Shown piece by piece: positions 4,769 to 16,000 of a stretch of DNA of 16,828 nucleotides. The stretch's first letter is position 1. The number at the start of each line of letters is the position of its first letter. The notes beneath the pieces were generated by a model. The model ran no database searches. It saw nothing but the letters and a program-made list of their open reading frames with translations, and had not been told where the DNA came from. The position numbers and the translations under genes were made by a program. The stretch is from an uncultured Allosphingosinicella sp. (GTDB lineage Bacteria > Pseudomonadota > Alphaproteobacteria > Sphingomonadales > Sphingomonadaceae). The DNA lies in NCBI GenBank assembly GCA_934539295.1, contig CAKTCN010000051.1:1-16828 (forward strand). Reading direction: 5' to 3'.

Positions 4769-7271
4769 GCTTCATGCCTGCAAGCGCCGCAAACGCGCTA
4801 TGTGCCGGAACCTTGGGGCGCTCGCTCCTTCGCGCGCGTCCCTTCCACACCCATCCGGCTTCGCCGGACGAAGGGTGAAAGCCGATGTCGCGCATCAGGC
4901 GGGCCACTGCCGGCGGCTGCAGCCCGAGCGAGGTGACCAGCGCCTCGTCCAGCACCGGCTGCGACTTTCCGGCTCGCGCGTCATGCGCATGCGCCGCCAG
5001 CCGCTCGACCAGATCCACGCGCAGCATCTGCGGCCCGGCCGCCCGGAAACCCAACCGGGCGAGATGCTCGCGTTCGGCATCGTCACGCGGGCAGGCAAGG
5101 AGCACGCTCGATTCGGGCGGGAGTGCAGGCATCGGCTGGCCCGCCGCTGCGGCGCGCAGGGCACTGCGCCAGCGCCGCGCCTCGGGCTTCAGCACCGACG
5201 GCATGAACAGGTCGAGCGCGCCGATCTTGATGCCAAGGCGCGTTATCGTCCTGCGCTGCTCGCGGTCCAGTTCGGCAAGCGCGGCCGCCACCGCCTCGCG
5301 CGCGATGATGCCGCCTTCGTCGACCAGCATGGCCAGCACGGCACGCACCGGCGGCGGCGCCTTGCGGTTCTGGGCGGCAGCGCCAGCCCGGCGCAGGTCA
5401 CGCAACGCCCGTTCGACCTGCCCGCGCACCCACCCGTCCAGACGCTCGGACATGGCTGCACGGCCCCGTTCGGACACGGGATCGATCCGCCGGTCCAGGA
5501 TGATGCGGGGCGACAAGAGGTTCTTGCCCGGACCCAGCCGCGCCACCTCATGCCCGCGCCACAGGATGGCGACAGGGCTGCCCGCCTGCGTGCGCAGGGC
5601 GAAATGCGCATCCTCATCCTTGGCGAGCGTGGCGGCACGCTTCTCATATTCACCCACCAGCCGGCGCTCCGCCGTGGCAAGCAGCATCTTGCGGTCGGCG
5701 TGGCGTGCAGCGGGATCGACTTCGAAATGGAAACCATGCAGGCGGCCGATGGGGTAGGTGCCGACCGACACCTCACCCTCGGCATCGACGATGACGGGGA
5801 ACTCGGCGCCCTTGCCGCCCAGATCACGCATCAACACGGCCGTGCGGCGATCCACGAAGCGCTGGGTGATGCGGTCGTGGAGCGCGTCCGACAGCTTTTC
5901 CTCCACCATGCGGGCCCGTTCCGCCATGCCGATCGGATTGGCCAGCCAGTCGCCGCGATGTGCGACATATGCCCAGGTGCGAATGCCGGCGAGGCGATCG
6001 GACAGGCTGTCGATGTCACCCTGCACATTGTCGAGCCGGGCAAGCTGCTCGGCATACCAACCCTGCGGAATGCGGCCGTCGCCTTCCGACAAGTGGCCGA
6101 AAATGCGCGCCACCAGCCGTGCATGATGATCGGGACCCGTCTTGCGGAAGTCGGGCAGGCCGCATGCCTCCCACAGGCGCCTCACGCGTTGCTCGCCGCG
6201 CACGCGTTCCGCAACGTCCGGATCCTGTGCGAGCCGCTTCAGCACGGCAAGGTCGACCGACTCGGGTGCGCCGCGCAGGCCGGGGCGGTCCGGCCGGCGT
6301 TCCAGCGATCGGACAAGCGCTTCGATGCTCCGAAAGTCCGGTTCACCCTCGCGCCAATAGAGGAAGTCGATCGGCGGGAAACGATGCCCCTCGATCGCTG
6401 CCACTTCTTCGGGCCGGAACCCGCCTTCCTCCCCATCCAGCGTCAGCGAGCCGAAGGTGCCGTCGCGCTGGTGGCGCCCCGCGCGGCCGGCAATCTGCGC
6501 CATCTCCCCATGGGTAAGCCGCCGAACCCGCCTGCCGTCGAACTTGGTGAGGTTGGCGAAGGCGACATGACCGACATCAAGGTTCAGGCCCATGCCGATC
6601 GCGTCCGTCGCGACGAGGTAATCGACCTCGCCCGCCTGGTACATGGCAACCTGCGCATTGCGGGTGCGGGGCGACAGGGCGCCCATGACCACTGCAGCGC
6701 CGCCGCGCATCCGGCGCAGCATCTCGGCCACGGCATAGACCTGCTCCACCGAGAAGGCGACGATGGCCGAACGCGGCGGCAGGCGGGACAGCTTTGTCGG
6801 GCCGGCATAGCTCAGCGTGGAAAAGCGCGGGCGGCTGATGATCTCGGCATCGGGCAGAAGGCTGCGGACCATCGGCGCCAATGCCTCGGAGCCGAGGATC
6901 ATCGTCTCCTCCCGTCCCCGTGCCCGCAGCAGGCGATCGGTGAAGACGTGCCCGCGTTCGGGGTCGATGCCGAGTTGCGCCTCGTCCAGCCCGACAAATG
7001 CGAAATCGCGATCGACCGGCATCGATTCCGCCGTGCACAGGTACCAGCGCGCCTGGTCCGGCACGATCTTCTCCTCGCCGGTCAGCAGGGCGACCTGGTT
7101 CTCGCCCTTCAGCTTGACCACGCGGTCATACACTTCGCGGGCGAGGAGGCGCAGCGGGAAGCCCATCATGCCGCTCGAATGCGCGCACATTCGTTCAACG
7201 GCGAGGTGGGTCTTGCCCGTATTGGTCGGCCCAAGAATGGCCGCAAGCGGTGCCCGGGCGTAGCTGGTCAT
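4761..7271 (-). CDS. Suv3-like DEAx-box RNA helicase
   Basis: Superfamily 2 helicase of 836 residues, close to mitochondrial SUV3/SUPV3L1, an ATP-dependent RNA unwinding enzyme linked to RNA decay. Visible motifs: Walker A GPTNTGKT (14-21), the CTAES segment (79-83), Walker B DEAQ (96-99) followed by DPERGHVFTDRLL, motif III region ILGSEAL (125-131), motif V VATDAIGMGLNL (220-231) and motif VI QIAGRAGR (259-266). The remaining 500 or so residues resemble the Suv3-type C-terminal region plus an alphaproteobacterial extension. ATG 7271 has no strong Shine-Dalgarno. It is the first gene of a likely unit with the S4 protein (8-nt overlap) and fdxA. An RNA role fits the S4 neighbour. The helicase class is certain; the exact substrate is not. 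Confidence 0.9.
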   Translation of the reverse strand: MTSYARAPLAAILGPTNTGKTHLAVERMCAHSSGMMGFPLRLLAREVYDRVVKLKGENQVALLTGEEKIVPDQARWYLCTAESMPVDRDFAFVGLDEAQLGIDPERGHVFTDRLLRARGREETMILGSEALAPMVRSLLPDAEIISRPRFSTLSYAGPTKLSRLPPRSAIVAFSVEQVYAVAEMLRRMRGGAAVVMGALSPRTRNAQVAMYQAGEVDYLVATDAIGMGLNLDVGHVAFANLTKFDGRRVRRLTHGEMAQIAGRAGRHQRDGTFGSLTLDGEEGGFRPEEVAAIEGHRFPPIDFLYWREGEPDFRSIEALVRSLERRPDRPGLRGAPESVDLAVLKRLAQDPDVAERVRGEQRVRRLWEACGLPDFRKTGPDHHARLVARIFGHLSEGDGRIPQGWYAEQLARLDNVQGDIDSLSDRLAGIRTWAYVAHRGDWLANPIGMAERARMVEEKLSDALHDRITQRFVDRRTAVLMRDLGGKGAEFPVIVDAEGEVSVGTYPIGRLHGFHFEVDPAARHADRKMLLATAERRLVGEYEKRAATLAKDEDAHFALRTQAGSPVAILWRGHEVARLGPGKNLLSPRIILDRRIDPVSERGRAAMSERLDGWVRGQVERALRDLRRAGAAAQNRKAPPPVRAVLAMLVDEGGIIAREAVAAALAELDREQRRTITRLGIKIGALDLFMPSVLKPEARRWRSALRAAAAGQPMPALPPESSVLLACPRDDAEREHLARLGFRAAGPQMLRVDLVERLAAHAHDARAGKSQPVLDEALVTSLGLQPPAVARLMRDIGFHPSSGEAGWVWKGRARRSERPKVPAHSAFAALAGMKRG

Positions 7272-7288
7272 GAGCGCAAGATCGTCAT

Positions 7289-7311
7289 CCCGGTCGCAAA
7301 GCGCAACCGGG
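7289..7311. promoter_or_regulatory. Interrupted palindrome between the helicase and DUF1801 genes
   Basis: CCCGGT (7289-7294) pairs with ACCGGG (7306-7311), with GC/GC pairs continuing inside after one mismatch. It sits 18 bp upstream of the helicase start in the 104-bp divergent region. It could be an operator for the helicase transcript or a 5'-UTR hairpin. No functional evidence is available beyond symmetry and position. Confidence 0.25.
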
Positions 7312-7325
7312 GAACACGCAGCGCC

Positions 7326-7353
7326 TTGGTTGCACGGGAAAGAGGCGTAGACT
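7326..7353 (+). promoter_or_regulatory. Candidate promoter for the DUF1801 gene
   Basis: TTGGTT (7326-7331) and TAGACT (7348-7353) are spaced by 16 bp, a fair match to a sigma-70-type promoter. Transcription would begin near 7360, which agrees with translation starting at ATG 7376 rather than at ATG 7355. Motif match only. Confidence 0.3.
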
Positions 7354-7375
7354 GATGCGCAAACCGGAGGCGAAG

Positions 7376-7801
7376 ATGGCCGAGAACAAGACCAAGGCGA
7401 CAGCGGAAAGCGTTGACGACTTTCTCGACAGGCTCGCCGATCCGGCCCGGCGCGACGATGCCCGTGTGATCGCCGAGATCATGACGCGCATGTCGGGCCA
7501 GATGCCGCGCATGTGGGGCCCGACTATCATCGGCTTCGGAACCTGCCACTACCGATACGAAAGCGGGCGCGAGGGCGACATGCCCGAGATCGCCTTCTCG
7601 CCGCGTGCCAAGGAGCAGGTGCTTTATGTTCTCGGCTTTCCAGGCCAAGAGGAACTGCTGGCGCGGCTCGGCAAGCATCGTACGGGCACGTCGTGCCTCT
7701 ATGTCAAAAGGCTGGCCGACGTAGATCTCGGCGTACTGGAGGCGATATTCGCCGCATCGCTCCGCGAGACGAGGAGCCGGCCTGTTCAGCCAGGCTGCTG
7801 A
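7376..7801 (+). CDS. DUF1801 family protein
   Basis: Soluble protein of 141 residues of the DUF1801 (YdhG-like) family, function unknown. An N-terminal helix with TAESVDDFLDRLADPARRDDA is followed by the family core MWGPTIIGFGTCHYRY (46-61), then IAFSPRAKEQVLYVLG and the C-terminal segment with GTSCLYVKRLADVD. The frame is open to ATG 7355, but ATG 7376 has GGAGG 6 nt upstream, so 7376 is chosen. Transcribed away from the helicase, alone; it converges on the small membrane-protein gene with a 10-nt gap and no visible terminator. Family call is good, role unknown. Confidence 0.88.
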   Translation: MAENKTKATAESVDDFLDRLADPARRDDARVIAEIMTRMSGQMPRMWGPTIIGFGTCHYRYESGREGDMPEIAFSPRAKEQVLYVLGFPGQEELLARLGKHRTGTSCLYVKRLADVDLGVLEAIFAASLRETRSRPVQPGC

Positions 7802-7811
7802 CCGAGTTACC

Positions 7812-8075
7812 CTATCCGTTTTCCGGCCGCGGTCGGGGCCGCGCCAGCCTCCAAAGCGCCACCAGGCCGATGCCCGCCCAGATCACGTTCAGCACGGCGC
7901 TGGGCAGTGCACCGTTCCAGCCGCTGTTGAGGATGAAGCCGGCCGCGCCGAGCACGTTCATCCACTGGTAGGCACGGGAATTCGCGTGAAGCTTGCCCGC
8001 GGTGAGCAGGCCGTAGGCGGCGAGGATCGTTGCCGCTGCGATCCAGCCGATGACCTCGACGATTATCTCGGTCAT
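7812..8075 (-). CDS. CBU_0592-like small membrane protein
   Basis: Inner-membrane protein of 87 residues with three predicted helices (about 5-25, 38-55 and 58-77) and a basic, proline-rich cytoplasmic tail (RLARPRPRPENG). The pattern YGLLTAGKL, SRAYQWMNVLGAAGFILNS and NGALPSAVLNVIWAGIG matches the CBU_0592-like family of short membrane proteins, whose function is unknown. ATG 8075 lies only 13 nt after the acnA stop, so the gene probably shares the acnA transcript. No strong Shine-Dalgarno is visible, which also suggests dependence on ribosomes leaving acnA. No link to aconitase activity is known to me. Confidence 0.8.
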   Translation of the reverse strand: MTEIIVEVIGWIAAATILAAYGLLTAGKLHANSRAYQWMNVLGAAGFILNSGWNGALPSAVLNVIWAGIGLVALWRLARPRPRPENG

Positions 8076-8088
8076 CGGCTGGCCGTCA

Positions 8089-10776
<2,688 letters not shown>

Positions 10777-10847
10777 GAATGTCCTCGTCGCGTCGATAAG
10801 ATTGGGCGCCGGCGGAAATGCGGCGGCAGCGATGCCGCGGGCCTTAG

Positions 10848-10864
10848 CAAGCGAAAAGCGCTTG
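10848..10864. promoter_or_regulatory. Inverted repeat in the acnA/epimerase divergent region
   Basis: CAAGCG (10848-10853) and CGCTTG (10859-10864) are exact reverse complements with five bases between. They lie about 72 bp before the acnA start and 88 bp before the epimerase start. The 175-bp region must contain both promoters, but I see no clear -35/-10 pair for either. A regulator site acting on acnA is possible; symmetry alone is the evidence. Confidence 0.3.
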
Positions 10865-10951
10865 GGGAACGGCCAATTCGCGTCCGAAGAGAGTCCACTT
10901 ATCAAGATGATGCGGGTAGGAGCATGACCGGGGCAACATCAGGGGGCGCAA

Positions 10952-11923
10952 ATGGCAGTGATCGTGACTGGAGCCGCAGGCTTCATCGGCATGTATGTGG
11001 CGCAGCGGCTGCTGGACCGCGGCGAGGAGGTCGTCGGCGTCGACGTCTTCAACGATTATTACGAACCGGCATTGAAGGAAGCGCGGGCGGCGCAGCTGGA
11101 AGGACGACCGGGCTTCCGCATGGTGCGCGCCGATATCGCGGACGCAGCCACCTTTGCGCAGATCGTGCGCGACGCGGGTGCCAAGCGGGTGGTGCATCTG
11201 GCCGCGCAGGCGGGCGTTCGTTATTCGATCCAGAACCCGTTCGCCTATCAGCATTCCAATCTTGCCGGGCACCTGTCGGTCATGGAAGCATGCCGCCATG
11301 CGCCGGATTTCGAGCATCTCGTTTATGCTTCGTCCAGCTCGGTTTATGGCGATCGCCCCCTGGAAGGCGGCGGGTTCAAGGAAAGCGATCCGGTCGACTC
11401 GCCCGTGTCCTTCTACGCCGCGACCAAGCGGTCCAACGAACTGATGAGCACCTGCTACGCTTCGCTTTATGGGCTGAAGCAGTCGGGCCTGCGCTTCTTC
11501 ACCGTTTATGGTCCCTGGGGTCGCCCGGACATGGCGTTGTTCGGCTTCACCAAGAAGATCCTCGCCGGTGAGCCGATCGAGGTCTATGGCGAGGGCCGGA
11601 TGGCGCGCGACTTCACGTTCGTGGACGACATCGTGGATGGCATCATCGGCGTGCTCGACAACCCGCCGACCACTGGTGAGAACCGGCTGTTCAACATCGG
11701 CGACAATCGCCCGATCGGCCTGATGGACATGATCTCCACGCTGGAGAAGGCGCTGGGTGTCGAGGCGCAGAAGATCATGCGGCCGATGCAGCCCGGCGAC
11801 GTGTCCAACACCTATGCCGATATCGGCCGCCTCAACGCGCTCACCGGCTACCAGCCCGCGGTCAAGCTGGAGGAGGGCATTCCCCGCTTCGTGGAATGGT
11901 ATCGCGATTATTACGGCGCGTGA
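10952..11923 (+). CDS. NAD-dependent sugar epimerase, UDP-glucuronate 4-epimerase type
   Basis: Extended short-chain dehydrogenase of 323 residues that probably interconverts UDP-glucuronate and UDP-galacturonate for surface polysaccharide or lipopolysaccharide. The NAD-binding motif is GAAGFIG (7-13), and D31 at the end of the second strand fits NAD preference. The catalytic set is the serine in SSSSVYG (127-133), Y155 and K159 in FYAATK. The phrases VFNDYYEPALKEAR, HLAAQAGVRYSIQNPFAY and RFFTVYGPWGRPDMALF are typical of the UDP-glucuronate epimerase (CapI/LpsL) subgroup rather than GalE. ATG 10952 has AGGGGG about 6 nt upstream. It stands alone, divergent from acnA, with no glycosyltransferase or export gene beside it. 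Subgroup substrate is by motif only. Confidence 0.87.
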   Translation: MAVIVTGAAGFIGMYVAQRLLDRGEEVVGVDVFNDYYEPALKEARAAQLEGRPGFRMVRADIADAATFAQIVRDAGAKRVVHLAAQAGVRYSIQNPFAYQHSNLAGHLSVMEACRHAPDFEHLVYASSSSVYGDRPLEGGGFKESDPVDSPVSFYAATKRSNELMSTCYASLYGLKQSGLRFFTVYGPWGRPDMALFGFTKKILAGEPIEVYGEGRMARDFTFVDDIVDGIIGVLDNPPTTGENRLFNIGDNRPIGLMDMISTLEKALGVEAQKIMRPMQPGDVSNTYADIGRLNALTGYQPAVKLEEGIPRFVEWYRDYYGA

Positions 11924-11950
11924 CGCTCGGGACTTCGGCGGGGAGGAGGG

Positions 11951-12967
11951 CTAGACCTCGTCCTCGCCGAAGTTGATCGAGCCGAGCAGCGCCTCGGCCA
12001 CTTCCCTGGACAAAGCGGGCGGCGCTGGTTGCTCCGGCGCAGGCGCAGGCGTCGGATTTGGCAGAGGCGGCTGGATGACCGGCGTGGGCGGGGGAGGCGC
12101 GGCCTCAACGGGTGCTGGTTGAGGTGCCGGCGGAACAGGAGGAGTGACGGTGGGCGCCGGCGTTTGTAGGGCGCGGACCGGCACGACTTGCGGGCGCATA
12201 ATGGCTGCAGGTGGCGGCGGTGGCTGGATCGCGCGCGCCGGCGCCGCAATTGGTCGCGGGGCCTGGACGGGCGGCGGTGCCGGCACTGCCGGCGGCCGTA
12301 CGGAGGGTGCAGAAGGCTGCGCGATCGGGGCGGGCGGTTTCGGCGTGCTGACCTCTTGCAGATGGCGCAGATCGTGCAGCGGGTGTCCGTTCTGTTCGAA
12401 CCGCACATCGACATGGTCCATGTCGAAGGCATGGCCGCCGGGAAGGTGCTGAAGGTCCACGACAAAGGCGTGGCGCCCGTCGCCGACCCCGGCCTCCACC
12501 AAGTCGTGGCGCAGCAGGTCGGCCGTAACGTTCGCCACCGGGTCGCCCTTGTAGCTGATCGTGACAGTCACCCGCTCTTCCGGCGCACCGATGCGCCATG
12601 CCCAGCCGGCTACCCGAAGTTCATAGGCATGATCGACCACGCCCTCGAGCGCGCCATGCGCAGCGGTCAGCGCCAGTTCCTCGCCGCTGCCGACGATCCG
12701 AACCTGCAGCAGCTCGAAATCGACCGGCGTGTTCGCGGGGATGCGTAGGGTGAAACCCAGGTCGATGCGCCCTGCGCCCAGCGCGGCAAGATCCTGGCGC
12801 ATCTGGTTGACGGGAGCGAGCGATACCACCCGCCCAGCACAGACAAGCTCCACTGCCAGGCGCCGTCCGGGTTCGGCGCGGCTTAGCGCCCAGCCGCGCA
12901 CCTCCTGCCGCGTTACCGTGTCGATCCGGCCGTGTATCGCCGCGGTCTGGCCAAACCCCTCAGCCAC
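11951..12967 (-). CDS. Two-repeat protein with proline-rich linker, function unknown
   Basis: Protein of 338 residues that I cannot assign to a named function. Two divergent copies of a domain of about 90 residues lie at about 11-99 and 107-198. Shared positions include G-x-[IV]-D, VRGWA/VAGWA (GWA at 25-27 and 121-123), MRQDL/LLRHDL (55-60 and 151-156), then G-x-G, F and LP. Repeats of this type, predicted beta-sandwiches, are in my recollection found in bacterial glycosyltransferases and surface-sugar proteins. Residues about 209-318 are a linker dominated by P and A, with runs of four to five prolines. The protein ends in a compact tail, SREVAEALLGSINFGEDEV (320-338). No signal peptide or membrane helix is seen. 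GTG 12967 with GGGG about 10 nt upstream is the start. It follows the glutamate dehydrogenase gene by 68 nt and converges on the epimerase with 27 nt between stops. Confidence 0.75.
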   Translation of the reverse strand: MAEGFGQTAAIHGRIDTVTRQEVRGWALSRAEPGRRLAVELVCAGRVVSLAPVNQMRQDLAALGAGRIDLGFTLRIPANTPVDFELLQVRIVGSGEELALTAAHGALEGVVDHAYELRVAGWAWRIGAPEERVTVTISYKGDPVANVTADLLRHDLVEAGVGDGRHAFVVDLQHLPGGHAFDMDHVDVRFEQNGHPLHDLRHLQEVSTPKPPAPIAQPSAPSVRPPAVPAPPPVQAPRPIAAPARAIQPPPPPAAIMRPQVVPVRALQTPAPTVTPPVPPAPQPAPVEAAPPPPTPVIQPPLPNPTPAPAPEQPAPPALSREVAEALLGSINFGEDEV

Positions 12968-13035
12968 CTGGCACCATCCCCTTTTCTAATCCGCGGCAGG
13001 CTAAACCGCTACGGCCGGCCTGTCACGGGGCCTCT
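12968..13035. other. Gap between glutamate dehydrogenase and two-repeat genes
   Basis: These 68 bases hold the ribosome site of the two-repeat gene and a GC-rich stretch with GGCCGGCC, but no hairpin with a T-run. I see no clear terminator or promoter, so read-through from the dehydrogenase gene is plausible. Confidence 0.4.
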
Positions 13036-16000
13036 TCACCGCCCGAGCAACACACGCGCCTGAGTGGCGATCTGCGCGAGCATCGGGGCCGTGGTGATCG
13101 GGGCGACTCGCGCCCGGTCCACCGTGCGACGGAACTGGAGAATGCGCGGGCCCTGCCGTTCGACCCACGTGTCCACCGCAGCGACCGGATCGCCTTCGCG
13201 GCGCTGCAGGAAGTCGAGGCGCAATTGCTCGAAATCGCGCGCAAGACCCGCGGTCAGCAGGCGTTCCCACTGATCGGCGGCGGCGAAGCGATTGGCAGCA
13301 TTCTGCGCCCAATCCAGCCCCAGCGCCTCGCCGAGCTTGGTATAAGCTTCGGTGAGGTCGAGCGGATCAACGCCCAATTGCTGGGCGAGCAACGCGATTC
13401 CGATCGCGCCATCCAGCTCGAACAGACGTACGATCCTGGCTGCGATATCCTCCGGCGCGCCAAGCGCAAGCAGGCGGGCCTTCTGCTGCTCGCTCTGGAG
13501 GCGCGCTTCCTGCCGCAGCAGGCGATCGGTGACGGCATCCATGCGGGACAGGCCCGGCTCGATCGACCCGACGATATCCTCGACCTTCACACCCGCCGGC
13601 ACGCTGCGCAATATGTCGGCGATATGGAATTGAAGTCCGCGGGACGCCTGGTCGAACAGCGCCAGACGCGCCACTTCGGTCAGCGCGCTGGTGTCGAGCT
13701 CGCTCCAAAGCGTCTTCATGTCGAACAGGCGTTCGGCCGCCACGAAGGCAGCTGCGACCTGTCCGAACGAGGCACCTTCCTCCTCGGAGAGCGAGAAAAG
13801 AGCCGTGATGCCGAGCCGGTTGACGAAGCGGTTCGCAGTCTTCGTGGCAATGATCTGCCGGCGAAGGCGATGGCTGCGGATCGCGGCCCCGTGCCGTTCC
13901 TGCATCTGGTGCGGGAATGCCGCGAGAAGGTCTGGCTCCAGCGTCGGATCGTCGGCAAGGCCGCCGGCTTCGATCGCCGCCTGCAGCGCCATCTTGGACG
14001 TGGACAGCAACACCGCGAGTTCCGGCCGGGTGAGCCCGCGATTCTCCTGCGCCCGGCGGAGCAACTCGTCATTGCTCTCCAGCCCTTCGACCGCGCGATT
14101 GAGGCGTCCGCTCTCTTCCAGCACCTCGATGGCGCGGACCAGCGGCGGCAGGGCGGTCGCGCCGCCCTGCTCCGCGATCGACAATGCCAGCGTCTGCAGG
14201 CGATTGTCCTCCAGCACGAGCGTCGCGACCTCGTCCGTCATCTCGGCCAGCAGGGCGTTGCGCGCCTCTTCGCCGAGCCTGCCCTCGCGCACTTCTCGGT
14301 TGAGCGGGATCTTGATGTTGACTTCGTTATCCGAACAATCGACGCCTGCTGAATTGTCGATGAAGTCGGTGTTGACCCGTCCGCCCCGCGCGGAGAACTC
14401 GATGCGCGCCGCCTGCGTGACGCCCAGGTTCGCGCCTTCCCCGATCGCCTTGGCGCGCAATTCCGTGGCGCTGACACGCAGCACGTCATTGCCGGGGTCG
14501 CCCACCTCCGCATGGGTCTCGTCGCTGGCCTTCACATAGGTGCCGATGCCGCCGAACCAGATGAGGTCGGCCGGCGCCTTGAGGATGGCGTTGATGAGAC
14601 CGGCAGGGTCGATCGTCGCTGCCGTCAAACCCAGCAGCGCCTGCACCTCGGCCGTGAGCGGAATCTCCTTTTGGCTGCGCGGGAACACACCGCCGCCTGC
14701 CGAGATCAGCGCCTTGTCATAATCTTCCCAGCTGGAGCGCGGCAGCGCGAACATGCGGTTGCGCTCCTGCCAGCTCGCTGCCGGATCGGGTGTCGGATCC
14801 AGGAAGATGTGCCGGTGGTCGAATGCGGCGACCAGCTTGATCGCCCTGGACAGCAGCATGCCGTTGCCGAACACGTCGCCGGACATGTCGCCGCACCCGA
14901 CTACGCTGATCGGCTGCGTCTGCACGTCCACGCCCATCTCGGCAAAGTGACGCTGCACGGACACCCAGGCGCCCTTGGCCGTGATGCCCATCGCCTTGTG
15001 ATCGTAGCCCTGGCTGCCGCCGCTGGCGAAGGCGTCGCCGAGCCAGAAGCCGCGCTCCACCGCAATCGCGTTGGCAACATCGGAGAAGGTGGCCGTGCCC
15101 TTGTCCGCGGCGACCACGAAATAGGGATCCTCGCCATCACGGATCGTCACACTCTCCGGATGCAGCACGACATCGTTGACGATGTTGTCCGTGACCGAAA
15201 GCAGCGAGCGGATGAAGATGCGGTAGGCCTCGGTACCTTCCGCCAGCCATGCTTCGCGGTTCGACGCGGGCGGCAGCTGCTTGGGGTAGAAGCCGCCCTT
15301 GGCTCCGGTCGGTACGATCACGGCGTTCTTCACCACCTGCGCCTTCATCAGGCCCAGGATCTCCGTCCGGAAGTCGTCGCGCCGGTCGGACCAGCGCAGG
15401 CCGCCGCGGGCGACCGGCCCGCCGCGCAGATGGATGCCCTCGACGCGCGGCGAATAGACCCAGATCTCGCGCCACGGCACGGGGGCGGGAAGGCCGGGCA
15501 CCTTGGAGGAATCGAACTTGAAGGCGAGCGCCTCCGCCGCTGCCGGCGCAAAGGCGTTGGTGCGCAAAGTCGCCTTGATGACGCCGCGGAACAGGCGAAG
15601 GATGCGGTCCTCGTCTATCGCAGCCACCTTGGCGAGCCCATCGGCGATTGCCGCCTCCGCAGCCTGCTCGCTCGCCTCGCGCGTCTCGGCCGAAGGATCG
15701 TGAGCCGCATCGAACAGCGCGAGCAGCGCCTGCGTTACCTGCGGCGCGCGGCGCAGCGCCTCGACGACCGTGGCAATGCCATAAGAAATGCCCGTCTGGC
15801 GCAGGTAGCGGAACCAGGCGCGGAACAGCACCACGCCGCGCCGGTCGAGCCCGGCACCCGCCAGAAGCTGGTTGAACGCGTCATTCTCGGCACGCCCTTC
15901 GAGCACGTCGGCAATTGCTTGCTCGACCATGCCGGCGCGCTCCAGCAGCGAAGCGGCATCGCCGTTGGCGACCTCGAGCGTGAAGTCGTGGATGGAGCCG

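Noticed and set aside
4578..7355. Open frame of 925 codons on the plus strand opposite the helicase gene
   Set aside because: The translation is rich in R, H, Q and A without any recognisable domain, and it lies wholly opposite genes with clear motifs. Such antisense frames are common in GC-rich DNA.
7355..7375. ATG 7355 as start of the DUF1801 gene
   Set aside because: ATG 7376 has GGAGG at ideal spacing; the codons between are the ribosome site itself.
10777..10905. N-terminal extension of acnA to an upstream start at 10905
   Set aside because: The 43 extra residues do not resemble AcnA, while ATG 10776 has a good GAGGA site and gives the standard length.
12000..12340. GC-rich low-complexity tract resembling a DNA repeat region
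   Set aside because: It is the coding sequence of the proline/alanine-rich linker, in frame and without stops.
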